A DNA stretch of 64,000 nucleotides from Peribacillus frigoritolerans (lineage in GTDB: Bacteria; Bacillota; Bacilli; Bacillales; DSM-1321). How positions within the stretch are numbered: position 1 is the stretch's first letter; each line of letters opens with the position of its first letter. Where the stretch lies: NCBI RefSeq assembly GCF_040250305.1, contig NZ_CP158190.1, forward strand, positions 3,876,001-3,940,000. Direction: 5' to 3'. The notes under the pieces are model-generated. The model worked only from the letters and a program-made list of their open reading frames with translations, had not been told where the DNA came from and searched no databases. Positions 31,060 through 39,469 of the stretch are shown piece after piece. The translations under genes and the position numbers were made by a program.

Positions 31060-32054
31060 TCAGGCATCTCCATTCCGAAATGCTCATAAACAAGCTGTGT
31101 TGCCATCCGGCCTCTTGGGGTACGCTGAAGAAAACCGACTTGTAACAGATATGGTTCATACACATCTTCGATCGTATGTGCCTCTTCGCCAATCGTTGCC
31201 GCAATCGTTTCCAGACCCACGGGCCCGCCACGGAATTTTTCAATGATCCCTTTAAGTAATTTATGGTCAATATGATCGAGTCCTAAACGGTCGACCTGCA
31301 TTAATTCAAGCGCATAATCGGCAAGTTCGGCCGTTATCGTACCATCACCGCGTACCTGGGCGAAATCCCTGACCCTTCGTAAAAGCCGATTGGCAATCCT
31401 CGGTGTGCCCCTTGATCTTCTTGCAAGCTCTGCCGCTGCTTGATCATCCATTTCCGTATCAATGATTCTTGCCGTACGGATGATGATATCAGTCAAATGG
31501 TTTTCCGTATAATATTCAAGACGGCTCAAAACGCCAAAACGGTCCCTGAGCGGTGCAGACAGTGAGCCTGCACGTGTTGTGGCCCCTACGAGGGTAAACG
31601 GCGGCAAGTCGATCCTGATCGAACGGGCTTCCGGTCCCTTGCCGACTACAATATCCAGACAGAAGTCCTCCATAGCCGGGTATAGAACTTCTTCAACGAC
31701 ACGGGGAAGACGGTGAATCTCATCAATGAACAATACATCACCCGGTTCAAGTGCACTCAAAATGGCCGCCAGATCTCCCGGCCGCTCAATGGCGGGACCG
31801 GAAGTCGTGCGGATATTCACACCCATTTCATTGGCGATGATGACGGCAAGCGTCGTCTTTCCAAGGCCAGGCGGTCCATATAAAAGTACATGATCGAGCG
31901 TTTCTTCACGCATCCTTGCCGCTTCGATGTATACACCTAAATTCGCTTTCACTTTATCCTGTCCGATATATTGCTTTAAGTTTTGCGGCCGCAAGCTTTG
32001 TTCAAAGGACAGTTCGTTCAAATCGGCTTCCTGATTGAATATTCTCTCCTCCAT
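31056..32054 (-). CDS. ruvB: Holliday junction branch-migration ATPase RuvB
   Basis: 332-residue AAA+ motor that drives branch migration with RuvA. Walker [15 protein letters not shown], Walker B FIDEIHR, sensor I GATTRAG and the C-terminal winged helix (TPRGRMAT) are all present. It lies 11 bases after ruvA. No ruvC gene is seen, as expected: Firmicutes use RecU instead. Confidence 0.97.
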   Translation of the reverse strand: MEERIFNQEADLNELSFEQSLRPQNLKQYIGQDKVKANLGVYIEAARMREETLDHVLLYGPPGLGKTTLAVIIANEMGVNIRTTSGPAIERPGDLAAILSALEPGDVLFIDEIHRLPRVVEEVLYPAMEDFCLDIVVGKGPEARSIRIDLPPFTLVGATTRAGSLSAPLRDRFGVLSRLEYYTENHLTDIIIRTARIIDTEMDDQAAAELARRSRGTPRIANRLLRRVRDFAQVRGDGTITAELADYALELMQVDRLGLDHIDHKLLKGIIEKFRGGPVGLETIAATIGEEAHTIEDVYEPYLLQVGFLQRTPRGRMATQLVYEHFGMEMPE

Positions 32055-32065
32055 TGCGCCACTCC

Positions 32066-32680
32066 TTATCTTAACATCATTTGCAATGCTTTCTTAATAT
32101 ATTGCTCGGTCGTCATATCTTCAGACTGCAATTTCTTGGCAACCTTTTGGACTTCCTTTTCAGAATAACCAAGAGCCTTCAATGCAAGAACGGCTTCATC
32201 CAACTCCTCTGTATAACCATTTGGACTGAGTGCAGCCGTGACGCCTTCGTTAAACAAGCTTGGAAACGCATCCGGAATAATATTTTCAAGTTTCCCTTTT
32301 AAATCGAGGATCATTTGCCGTGCCGTTTTCTTTCCGACTCCCGGGAATTTCACCAAAAACGATTCATCTTCATTTTCGATCGCCTGCACCACCTGATCAA
32401 CCTGGCCAGATGCCAATATGGCTAGAGCACCCTTCGGCCCGATTCCGGTTACATTCAATAATTTTGTGAATAACGCCTTTTCTTGACGAGTCTGGAATCC
32501 GTATAATGCGGCCATATCCTCACGAACATAATGATACAAGAAAACTTGAATTTCTTTCTGGTATTGAGCGGAAAAAATAAAAGGATTCGGCGTCATCACT
32601 TGATATCCGATCCCCCCATTTTCCACAACTATGTATTCAGGTCCAATATAATCGACCTTGCCTTTTATATAATCATACAA
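32066..32680 (-). CDS. ruvA: Holliday junction DNA-binding protein RuvA
   Basis: 204-residue protein that binds four-way junctions and loads RuvB. OB-fold at the N-terminus ([16 protein letters not shown]), helix-hairpin-helix motifs ([16 protein letters not shown] and [15 protein letters not shown]) and a RuvB-contacting C-terminal domain. The start is TTG, with GGGAGAG 8 bases upstream. First gene of ruvA-ruvB-DUF2905. Confidence 0.97.
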   Translation of the reverse strand: MYDYIKGKVDYIGPEYIVVENGGIGYQVMTPNPFIFSAQYQKEIQVFLYHYVREDMAALYGFQTRQEKALFTKLLNVTGIGPKGALAILASGQVDQVVQAIENEDESFLVKFPGVGKKTARQMILDLKGKLENIIPDAFPSLFNEGVTAALSPNGYTEELDEAVLALKALGYSEKEVQKVAKKLQSEDMTTEQYIKKALQMMLR

Positions 32681-32815
32681 ATTAATTCTCTCCCTGATTT
32701 TGCTGTACCTCTCATTTTATCATAAAAAGGGGGTGTTGTTCATTAAAAGTTATTTCATAATCGGCAAAGTCTTTTCACAAGGATTTTCGGGTGTTACAAC
32801 TATGCTTAAAACAAA

Positions 32816-32990
32816 GTTGATTGGAACGGGTGTGCGAGACTCCTGCGGGAAATACGCGTCCAAGGAGACCGCAAAGGCGCCGTGGGCGGACCGCCCGCGG
32901 AAAGCGAGTGCCTGCAGTGGAAGTCAACGGCCAATGTAAAATACTAAAAAAACTGTAGACAAACTCCATCCTATCGAGTTTGTCTACAGT
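32816..32990. repeat. Interspersed GC-rich repeat, copy A, with terminator hairpin
   Basis: The core (about 32816-32930) runs from GTTGATTGGAACG to GGAAGTCAACGG and contains the family motifs GAGACTCCTGCGGGA and CGGACCGCCCGCGGAAAG. It is joined to a hairpin (32952-32990) with arms ACTGTAGACAAACTC and GAGTTTGTCTACAGT. On the minus strand that hairpin is followed by T7 and lies 25 bases after the bofC stop, so it probably terminates bofC transcription. Opposite orientation to copies B, C and D. Confidence 0.85.
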
Positions 32991-33015
32991 CTGAAAGATG
33001 GGGTGTAATCCCACC

Positions 33016-33516
33016 CTAGTTTACCGAATATGGCTCATATTCTTTAATGAGCTGTTTATATTGGTCTTTATTCATGATCGGAATCCCTTTTTGCAGTTCC
33101 TCCTGCTTGTATGCTTCAAGTTTACCAACGTCTATTTGGTAGAAAGTATGAATGATCTTGGCGTGCTCAGGCCTTCCGATAAAAATGGATAACGTACCAT
33201 CTTCCCTCATCCCAAGGTAACCATTCGCTTTTAAAAGCGGAGATATGTCATTTTCAATTTTCTTCATGACAATCTGCTCTTCATTTTGATCGACTACTTT
33301 CCATCCTTCATATTTTGACCAAAAGTCCTCCATCGACCAAATGGTTTCTGTCAATTTCTCTTCACTTAACTCGCCATCCAGATACATACGCTGAAGAATG
33401 ACCTTCCTCTCAATTGGATCATTTTCCTTTTGAACGGTTTCTTCGGCAAAAACGGTTAAGCAAAATGGCAATATGATAAGCGTCATGAAAAATTGGATTC
33501 TGAGTTGATTAATCAA
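33016..33516 (-). CDS. bofC: Forespore intercompartmental signalling factor BofC
   Basis: About 166-residue exported protein of the forespore intermembrane space that restrains the SpoIVB protease and so tunes pro-sigma-K processing. N-terminal signal peptide (QFFMTLIILPFCLTVFA), then the BofC domains, with WSMEDFWSKYEGW and the C-terminal DQYKQLIKEYEPYSV. The TTG at 33516 is favoured because AGAGGTG precedes it by six bases; the GTG at 33525 overlaps that site. Its terminator is the repeat-associated hairpin of copy A. Confidence 0.9.
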   Translation of the reverse strand: MINQLRIQFFMTLIILPFCLTVFAEETVQKENDPIERKVILQRMYLDGELSEEKLTETIWSMEDFWSKYEGWKVVDQNEEQIVMKKIENDISPLLKANGYLGMREDGTLSIFIGRPEHAKIIHTFYQIDVGKLEAYKQEELQKGIPIMNKDQYKQLIKEYEPYSVN

Positions 33517-33590
33517 TATACTCACCTCTTAAGGCGTTTACTTTTTATGTAGTTTGACCCAAATAAGGATTATTAACCAGAAAAAAATCA

Positions 33591-33620
33591 AAAAAGAGCT
33601 GACTCCATATCGGGTCAGCC
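33591..33620 (-). terminator. Terminator of the safA-kinase-lipoprotein cluster
   Basis: The minus strand reads GCTGACCC-GATAT-GGAGTCAGC followed by TCTTTTTT, directly after the lipoprotein stop codon. Confidence 0.85.
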
Positions 33621-33626
33621 CACTAA

Positions 33627-34226
33627 TTATTTCAAGTGATTTTCGTGAATGTTAAGATTATCGAACATGTCATTGGCATCCAAAGTGATCATTTCCCTCG
33701 TGTCTCCATCCCGAAGATTGTTATCAAGTGTCATCGTTCTGAAATAGACACCTTCATCGGTGGTGACATATAGGGTACGGCCATTGGTAAGCGGTCCGAT
33801 TTCCTTCTTGATTCTTTCTTTAACATCTTTTGCTTGGCTGTAGTCATCAAGCAGCAAGGCTACCAGCATTTCGTCTTTCATGATGATCGTCCTGGCATCG
33901 ATGACCGGCTCCACTTTATTGGCGACACCATTGACTTTGTCGGCTAAAGCGCCTTCATAAGAATTATAATAAGATGATCGCGCCTTTAGCGGTTTACTCT
34001 CATGTCCATGGTAGTTACGGTCACTCTTACTGTATGCATCATCTTTATTGTATAAACCTTGCACCATATTCTCATAATTGATGTTGCGTACCAATGCATC
34101 TTTTTCATGGTATCCTGTATCATTCGTGATATTTTCATCTTCCGCAGTATCATTATTAGCACATCCAACCAAACTGACGGCGGCCAATACCGTACAAAGC
34201 GGCTGTGCCCATTTTATTTTCTGCAC
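33627..34226 (-). CDS. YhcN/YlaJ-family sporulation lipoprotein (CoxA-like)
   Basis: About 199-residue lipoprotein. The start is a GTG at 34226 with GGGAGGG six bases upstream; it gives signal MQKIKWAQPLCTVLAAVS and lipobox LVGC. The C-terminal half fits the YhcN/YlaJ sporulation-lipoprotein family (VANKVEPVIDARTIIMKDEM, DVKERIKKEIG). In B. subtilis the corresponding gene after safA is coxA (yrbB), a cortex-associated protein, so this is its likely counterpart. Upstream in-frame codons exist but lack a ribosome site. Confidence 0.82.
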   Translation of the reverse strand: MQKIKWAQPLCTVLAAVSLVGCANNDTAEDENITNDTGYHEKDALVRNINYENMVQGLYNKDDAYSKSDRNYHGHESKPLKARSSYYNSYEGALADKVNGVANKVEPVIDARTIIMKDEMLVALLLDDYSQAKDVKERIKKEIGPLTNGRTLYVTTDEGVYFRTMTLDNNLRDGDTREMITLDANDMFDNLNIHENHLK

Positions 34227-34328
34227 CAATAACCCTCCCATTGCAATTGAATGAGCTATATTCCGCTCATAATTAGCATGGGTGTCGAACGGGAAATGTA
34301 CTCTGTAAGATACGGCCAAAAACCCGTT

Positions 34329-35285
34329 TTAATTCCTATTAAGGGAAGAAATCCTTTTTGCCAATTTTTCATTCATCGCCATCCGCTCCGAAAAACCTTC
34401 CACGGTCATTTTCCAGACCGAATGAAGCTGGGAAGAACTTTTATTAAGACGATTCCATTCTCGGAAAATATCGGTAGGATAAGTTAAAGCATATAAAAAG
34501 GCCAGGTCTGACTGATACCTTTGCAATTGCGGCACATCCCACAGCTCGGTGGCCGCATCTTCCAAATGATGCGATATTCGATTTGCATATTGTAAATAAT
34601 CAATGCACCTCGGGGCATTTGCCATTAAGTCAAAATCGATTAAAGTCAAAGTGCCGTCCGCTCTGCGCAAGAAATTATGGTGGGCACAATCACCATGAAT
34701 GATTACTTTCTTTTCCTTATTCCATAAAGACTGATTTTTATCAAACCCCTCTAGCGCCCACTCACCCCATCTAATCCATTCCTTGATAATATCTTCGGAA
34801 ACATATTGGCGAACATAAGAAAAGTTCTTTTTAAAAAGTGATAAACGTTCTTTCCACTTTTTTGATTGATTGAACACAGGCGCGTTAATGGAGAGATGTT
34901 CCGACACATCATGGAAGCTTTCCAGTAACTTAATTCCCTCTAAACGGTCCTTATGATTGGAATATCTGAATTTTTTCTTACTCGGCGGAAAATAGTCCAT
35001 ACTCCCATACCATTTCCCTTTAAATTCAAAGGGCATTAAATTCTGATGAATATAATACGTTTGATGAAAACCCTTTTGTTTTAACAAAGAAGTCAATTCT
35101 CTTTGCCGATCCCACTTTTCAAAGCTGTCGAATCCTTTAAGGATCATTGAATGACCCTTTTCAAAAGTTATTAAATAGACACTGCTTTGAATATGGTGGA
35201 CATTCCTTGGCTTACGATTTAAATAAGAGAGGAGACGAGTGTTAAATACACTGTCTCCTTGATAATTAGTAGTCATCGCTTTCAT
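34329..35285 (-). CDS. CotS/YsxE-family kinase-like spore coat protein
   Basis: 318-residue protein of the aminoglycoside-phosphotransferase/CotS superfamily. The catalytic loop VIIHGDCAHHNFL (HxDxxxxN) and the metal motif LIDFDLM are both intact, so enzymatic activity is possible. Relatives (CotS, YsxE, YutH) are spore-coat-associated proteins. The gene overlaps the 3' end of safA by 20 bases, linking it to coat assembly; in B. subtilis the comparable kinase-like ysxE follows spoVID instead. Substrate unknown. An alternative ATG lies three codons in. Confidence 0.85.
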   Translation of the reverse strand: MKAMTTNYQGDSVFNTRLLSYLNRKPRNVHHIQSSVYLITFEKGHSMILKGFDSFEKWDRQRELTSLLKQKGFHQTYYIHQNLMPFEFKGKWYGSMDYFPPSKKKFRYSNHKDRLEGIKLLESFHDVSEHLSINAPVFNQSKKWKERLSLFKKNFSYVRQYVSEDIIKEWIRWGEWALEGFDKNQSLWNKEKKVIIHGDCAHHNFLRRADGTLTLIDFDLMANAPRCIDYLQYANRISHHLEDAATELWDVPQLQRYQSDLAFLYALTYPTDIFREWNRLNKSSSQLHSVWKMTVEGFSERMAMNEKLAKRISSLNRN

Positions 35286-37806
35286 CTACATATGTCGGTA
35301 TCCCAAATGTTTCAGGCGCACGAACGCCCCCGAATTGGCCTGGCTGGCCACCCATTTGTCCAGGTAACATAGCTTCAGGTTGCCCCCCTAGCTGACCGAG
35401 CATCATTTCCGGCTGACCACCAAATTGTCTAGGCATCATTCCCGGCTGGCCTCCATTTTGACGGCCCATCCACGGCAGACCTCCGTTTTGACCGCCCATC
35501 ATACCTGGCTGGCCTCCATTTTGGCCGCCCATCATCATACCTGGTAGGCCTCCGTTTTGACCGCCCATCATCATACCTGGTAGGCCTCCGTTTTGACCGC
35601 CCATCATCATACCTGGTAGGCCTCCGTTTTGACCGCCCATCATCATGCCCGGCTGGCCTCCGTTTTGACCGCCCATCATCATGCCTGGCTGGCCTCCGTT
35701 TTGACCACCCATCATCATGCCTGGCTGGCCTCCGTTTTGACCGCCCATCATCATGCCTGGCTGACCTCCGTTTTGGCCGCCCATCATCCACGGCTGACCT
35801 CCGTTTTGACCGCCCATCATCCACGGCTGGCCTCCATTTTGGCCGCCCATCATCATGTCCGGCTGGCCTCCGTTTTGGCCGCCCATCATCATGTCCGGCT
35901 GGCCTCCGTTTTGACCGCCCATCATCATGTCTGGCTGGCCTCCGTTTTGGCCGCCCATCATCATGTCCGGCTGGCCTCCGTTTTGGCCGCCCATCATCAT
36001 GTCTGGCTGGCCTCCGTTTTGACCGCCCATCATGTCTGGCTGGCCTCCGTTTTGACCGCCTATCATCATGTCTGGCTGGCCTCCGTTTTGACCGCCTATC
36101 ATCATGTCTGGCTGGCCTCCGTTTTGACCGCCCATCATCATGTCTGGCTGGCCTCCGTTTTGACCGCCCATCATCATGTCTGGCTGGCCTCCGTTTTGAC
36201 CGCCCATCATCATGCCCGGTTGGCCTCCGTTTTGACCGCCCATCGTCATGAATCCTTCATATTGGTGAGCCGATTCTACTGACTCTTCTTCATATTGTTG
36301 CATCTCTTTCTCCATTTGAGATGCATTAGGTGACATCCCTTGGTATGGGGCCTGATGCTGTTGCTGGTGCTGGTGCTGCTGTGACTGAACGGATTGATAT
36401 TGGTGATAATCTGGATGGTGATGTGCATCGGCATCCATTTTTTGGTTTCCTTGATACTGCCCCTTCACTTCCGGCCCATAAGTTCCAAGTAACCCCTTAT
36501 TACAGCCGCAATCTTCCTCTTCCTCACCGGCAGCCTGGTTATACTGCTGAGGAAAGTTATAGTTATTGTTGTTGTATGAAGATGGCGATTCGCCTGGTGA
36601 CTCATAATCTTGCTGCATATATGAACCTGCTACTTGAGCTTGTTGATTCATCCCTCCATAGTAATGGTGCGGAACCGGTGCGGAGGCTTGATATGGATAT
36701 TGTTGCTGGCTTGGTATATTCATGCTCGCCCCTTGGACGAATCCTTGATCCATCATGTACATGTCAGAAGATTCTCCCCAAACATCAGAGCTCTCTTCCA
36801 TCATTTGATAACCATGTACTTCCGGAGCCGCCTGATATCCTGGAACTCCTTGATATGGGGCTTGCATATGCATCTGCGCCCACGGTGGCGGCTGAATGCA
36901 ATAACCGCTTCCGGGCAAAATTGGTGTTACTGGAATACAATCATCCACCGGCTCACTGTATTCCTGAGCTGGCTGTACAGCTGGCTTTTTCTTCTTCTTT
37001 TTAGTGACTGCCGGCTCTTCTTTTTTCTTTGGTAAAGGTGGTGGTGCAGGAGGCTTTTGCACACTCATATTGGTCATGTTGACCATATAATAATTATTGA
37101 TATCGATTTCCGGAATCACCGGCATTGGCACCGGAACTTCTTTTGGAACGATTTTTTGCTTTTCTTTAATGATCGGCTTTGGCTGAATGATCTGCTGCTC
37201 TTTCTTGACTGGTTGTTCCTTCACTGGTTGTTGAACGATTGGTTGCTCTTTTATCGGCTGTTGATATTTCGGCTGCTCTTTAACCGGCTGTTGAAACATC
37301 GGCTGCTCTTTTATCGGCTGCTGAAATTTCGGCTGTTCTTTTACCGGCTGCTGAAATTTCGGCTGTTCTTTTACCGGCTGTTGAAACATCGGCTGTTCTT
37401 TTACCGGCTGCTGAAATTTCGGCTGTTCTTTTACCGGCTGTTGAAACATCGGCTGTTCTTTTACCGGCTGCTGAAATTTCGGCTGTTCTTTTACCGGCTG
37501 TTGAAACATCGGCTGTTCTTTTACAGCCGGTTTTTGCATAATTTGCTGCTCTTTTATAGGCGCTGGCTGAGCCTGGTACGGTTGAATTTGGGATTCTTTA
37601 ATTCCCGGTTGAATATTCACGTTTGATTTAGCCGTTTCTTTTATTACAGCTCCGGATGTCCCTGGTATTTTAATTTTCATTCCGGGCATCATCATGTCCG
37701 GGTTGCTCAATTGTGCGTTAACTTTTTTAAGTTCTTCAAAACTGACGCCGTATTTTTTGGCGAGTTTCCAAAGTGTATCGCCTTTTTGGACTATATGAAT
37801 TTTCAC
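35266..37806 (-). CDS. safA: Spore coat morphogenetic protein SafA, greatly expanded
   Basis: 846-residue protein starting at a GTG (MKIHIVQKGDTLWKLAKKYG) with AGGAGGGG upstream. One LysM domain occupies residues 2-46 and, as in B. subtilis SafA, should bind cortex peptidoglycan and target the protein to the forespore. A Pro/Gln block follows (about residues 95-195) with ten decapeptides of the form KEQPMFQQPV. The middle is rich in Gln, His, Tyr and Pro. The C-terminal part (about 520-785) has around 22 units of GGQNGGQPDMMM. B. subtilis SafA is about 387 residues, so the extra length is nearly all repeat. It drives inner-coat assembly with SpoVID. Confidence 0.9.
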   Translation of the reverse strand: MKIHIVQKGDTLWKLAKKYGVSFEELKKVNAQLSNPDMMMPGMKIKIPGTSGAVIKETAKSNVNIQPGIKESQIQPYQAQPAPIKEQQIMQKPAVKEQPMFQQPVKEQPKFQQPVKEQPMFQQPVKEQPKFQQPVKEQPMFQQPVKEQPKFQQPVKEQPKFQQPIKEQPMFQQPVKEQPKYQQPIKEQPIVQQPVKEQPVKKEQQIIQPKPIIKEKQKIVPKEVPVPMPVIPEIDINNYYMVNMTNMSVQKPPAPPPLPKKKEEPAVTKKKKKKPAVQPAQEYSEPVDDCIPVTPILPGSGYCIQPPPWAQMHMQAPYQGVPGYQAAPEVHGYQMMEESSDVWGESSDMYMMDQGFVQGASMNIPSQQQYPYQASAPVPHHYYGGMNQQAQVAGSYMQQDYESPGESPSSYNNNNYNFPQQYNQAAGEEEEDCGCNKGLLGTYGPEVKGQYQGNQKMDADAHHHPDYHQYQSVQSQQHQHQQQHQAPYQGMSPNASQMEKEMQQYEEESVESAHQYEGFMTMGGQNGGQPGMMMGGQNGGQPDMMMGGQNGGQPDMMMGGQNGGQPDMMIGGQNGGQPDMMIGGQNGGQPDMMGGQNGGQPDMMMGGQNGGQPDMMMGGQNGGQPDMMMGGQNGGQPDMMMGGQNGGQPDMMMGGQNGGQPWMMGGQNGGQPWMMGGQNGGQPGMMMGGQNGGQPGMMMGGQNGGQPGMMMGGQNGGQPGMMMGGQNGGLPGMMMGGQNGGLPGMMMGGQNGGLPGMMMGGQNGGQPGMMGGQNGGLPWMGRQNGGQPGMMPRQFGGQPEMMLGQLGGQPEAMLPGQMGGQPGQFGGVRAPETFGIPTYVDESDDY
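35450..36245. repeat. 30-36-bp tandem repeats inside safA (GGQNGG block)
   Basis: About 22 tandem units, each encoding GGQNGG(Q/L)P(D/G/W)MM(M/I). Units vary in length by one codon and fall into subtypes (D, W, G, LPG) that are clustered, suggesting local unit duplication. An open frame on the opposite strand (His/Leu-rich) is a by-product. Confidence 0.92.
37218..37520. repeat. 30-bp tandem repeats inside safA (KEQP block)
   Basis: Ten 30-bp units encoding KEQP(M/K)(F/Y)QQP(V/I), alternating M and K variants for most of the array. The alternation implies 60-bp higher-order duplications. Confidence 0.92.
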
Positions 37807-38190
37807 GCTGTTAACCCCTCCTGTGCATATGTCCATATATTCTATGAAGCAGTGGGTGAATTGCTATTATTTTTATCATGAAAACTTATGCGTGAAAAAT
37901 GACATTTATGATTGGATCAATGATTTAGGAAAATGGAAGGTACTTTTTTGGAGAGGAAATAAATGATATGACATCTTCTAAAAGGAATGCCATTCTTAAA
38001 AAGTATTTAATTGCGACCATTGCCTTCATTCTAAAAAAAGGAAGCAATGGTTTTTAAGTTTGAAGCTATCCTGTTATGAAACACTTCTTTCAAGCTTCTG
38101 TCTAAACTCAGGGAAATCCGGGTATAAGAAAGTAAATGACCTAAGGCTTTGTCTTCAGGTACTTATCTTACATCCCTGGGGGGAATAATA
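37807..38190. other. Intergenic region between divergent safA and the metallopeptidase
   Basis: Holds the promoters of safA (minus) and the peptidase (plus); no clear sigma-factor hexamers were fixed. A hairpin with arms ACCATTGC and GCAATGGT followed by T5 lies at about 38014-38055 on the plus strand. A 29-codon frame (37968-38057) with an upstream GGAGAGG overlaps it and is discussed under findings. Confidence 0.45.
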
Positions 38191-39036
38191 ATGAAATGGA
38201 AAGGTAGACAGGGCAGCTCGAACGTCGAGGACAGAAGAGGCATGAGCGGAAAAGGCATGGCCGGAATCGGCGGAGGGGTCGGATTGGTAATTGTCTTGAT
38301 CGTGACGCTCCTTGGCGGTAATCCTAGCGAATTGCTAGGCAGTTTGAATTCTACTGAATCGAACAATGGCAGCACTTATGTCGAGACTGATGAAGAGAAG
38401 GAACTTGCGCAGTTCGTATCTGTCGTCCTTGCAGAAACGGAGCAGGTCTGGACAGAAGAATTCCGAAAAAATGGACTGGAATATAAAGAACCAAACCTTG
38501 TCCTGTATTCAGGCAGTGTCGAATCGGCATGCGGAATGGCAGCTTCTTCGGTAGGGCCATTTTATTGTCCGGGTGACAAGAAACTATATATTGATCTCAG
38601 CTTTTATCAAGAGTTGAAGCAAGAGTTCCAGGCACCCGGTGATTTCGCCATGGCCTATGTTATTGCCCACGAAGTCGGACATCACGTTCAGACAATTTTA
38701 GGGATAACGGAAAAGGAAATGCCCGATCGTTCACAGGTCAGCGAGACCGAATATAATAGGTATTCTGTCCGTCTTGAACTTCAGGCCGATTATTTGGCTG
38801 GAGTTTGGGCACATCATGTCCAAGGAGAGAATTTACTTGAAAAAGGCGATCTTGAGGAGGCCTTGAATGCAGCAAGTGGTGTGGGGGATGACCGTATCCA
38901 AGAAAAGGCACAGGGTTACGTGGTTCCGGACAGCTTCACGCACGGTACATCCGAACAGAGAAAACGGTGGTTCAATAAAGGATTTAAATCCGGTGATATG
39001 AATGAAGGCAATACTTTTAAAGCGAGTAACCTTTAA
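38191..39036 (+). CDS. Neutral zinc metallopeptidase (YpfJ family)
   Basis: 281-residue membrane-anchored putative metallopeptidase. The basic N-terminus is followed by one membrane helix (about residues 27-47, GVGLVIVLIVTLLGG), then an extracytoplasmic domain with the zinc-binding motif AHEVGHHVQ (about residue 160) and ELQADYLAGVWAHH, which supplies the third ligand in this family. The start MKWKGRQGSSNVEDRRG at 38191 is typical of the family and follows a G-rich site. Physiological substrate unknown. It is not part of this block in B. subtilis as I recall it, so it is probably an insertion. Confidence 0.88.
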   Translation: MKWKGRQGSSNVEDRRGMSGKGMAGIGGGVGLVIVLIVTLLGGNPSELLGSLNSTESNNGSTYVETDEEKELAQFVSVVLAETEQVWTEEFRKNGLEYKEPNLVLYSGSVESACGMAASSVGPFYCPGDKKLYIDLSFYQELKQEFQAPGDFAMAYVIAHEVGHHVQTILGITEKEMPDRSQVSETEYNRYSVRLELQADYLAGVWAHHVQGENLLEKGDLEEALNAASGVGDDRIQEKAQGYVVPDSFTHGTSEQRKRWFNKGFKSGDMNEGNTFKASNL

Positions 39037-39067
39037 AAGTTCTTACCTGTTTTGATTACAATAAGAG

Positions 39068-39091
39068 AAAAGGGGGTCTTATCCCCCTTCA
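39068..39091 (+). terminator. Weak terminator-like hairpin after the metallopeptidase gene
   Basis: AAGGGGG-TCTTAT-CCCCCTT, about 30 bases after the stop codon. No T-run follows; it leads into the repeat-associated hairpin of copy B. Confidence 0.5.
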
Positions 39092-39272
39092 GATTGTAGA
39101 CCAATTCGAAGAAAAACGAGTTTGTCTACTAAAAATTGCAGTTGATTTCAGAAATCCGCTCCCTTTCCGCCGACTGTCTGCCAAGCCTCCTCGACGCAAG
39201 CCTCCTCGACGCAAGCGTCTGTGGGGTCTAGGCTAGCCAGCTATTCGGCAGGAGTGTCGCAAATTTCTTCAA
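39091..39272. repeat. Interspersed GC-rich repeat, copy B (degenerate)
   Basis: A degraded TTGTCTAC hairpin (39093-39130) is followed by the core GTTGATTTC ... GCAGGAGTGTCGC ... TTCTTCAACC. It contains a direct 15-bp duplication, CCTCCTCGACGCAAG, at 39186-39200 and 39201-39215. Same orientation as copies C and D. Confidence 0.75.
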
Positions 39273-39414
39273 CCCTGTGAGTTTCAGCTAAAAACAGTAA
39301 AAATACATGAGGATAACTCGGTATTGTTTTAAAATCATGGCAATAATCCCTTGATAAAATCGTAATAGGGATTCGGGATAAGACCATTCCAATCCCCATT
39401 AGGTGGACAAACTC

Positions 39415-39433
39415 AAAGGGGTATTGCCCCTAT
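39415..39433 (-). terminator. Possible terminator after nadA
   Basis: The minus strand reads AGGGGCAATACCCCTTTGAGTTT about 40 bases after the nadA stop: a 5-bp stem with an interrupted T-run. Weak evidence. Confidence 0.4.
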
Positions 39434-39469
39434 TTCCTTATGATCCAAAGTCTTTTTAAAATGCACAAC

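Noticed and set aside
31056..32680. Missing ruvC as a defect
   Set aside because: Firmicutes typically lack RuvC and use RecU, so its absence is normal.
35629..36282. His/Leu-rich plus-strand ORF opposite safA
   Set aside because: It arises only because the safA tandem repeat has a length divisible by three; no ribosome site and the sense strand is a clear gene.
37057..37626. Leu/Phe/Arg-rich plus-strand ORF opposite the KEQP repeats of safA
   Set aside because: By-product of the 30-bp repeat on the other strand.
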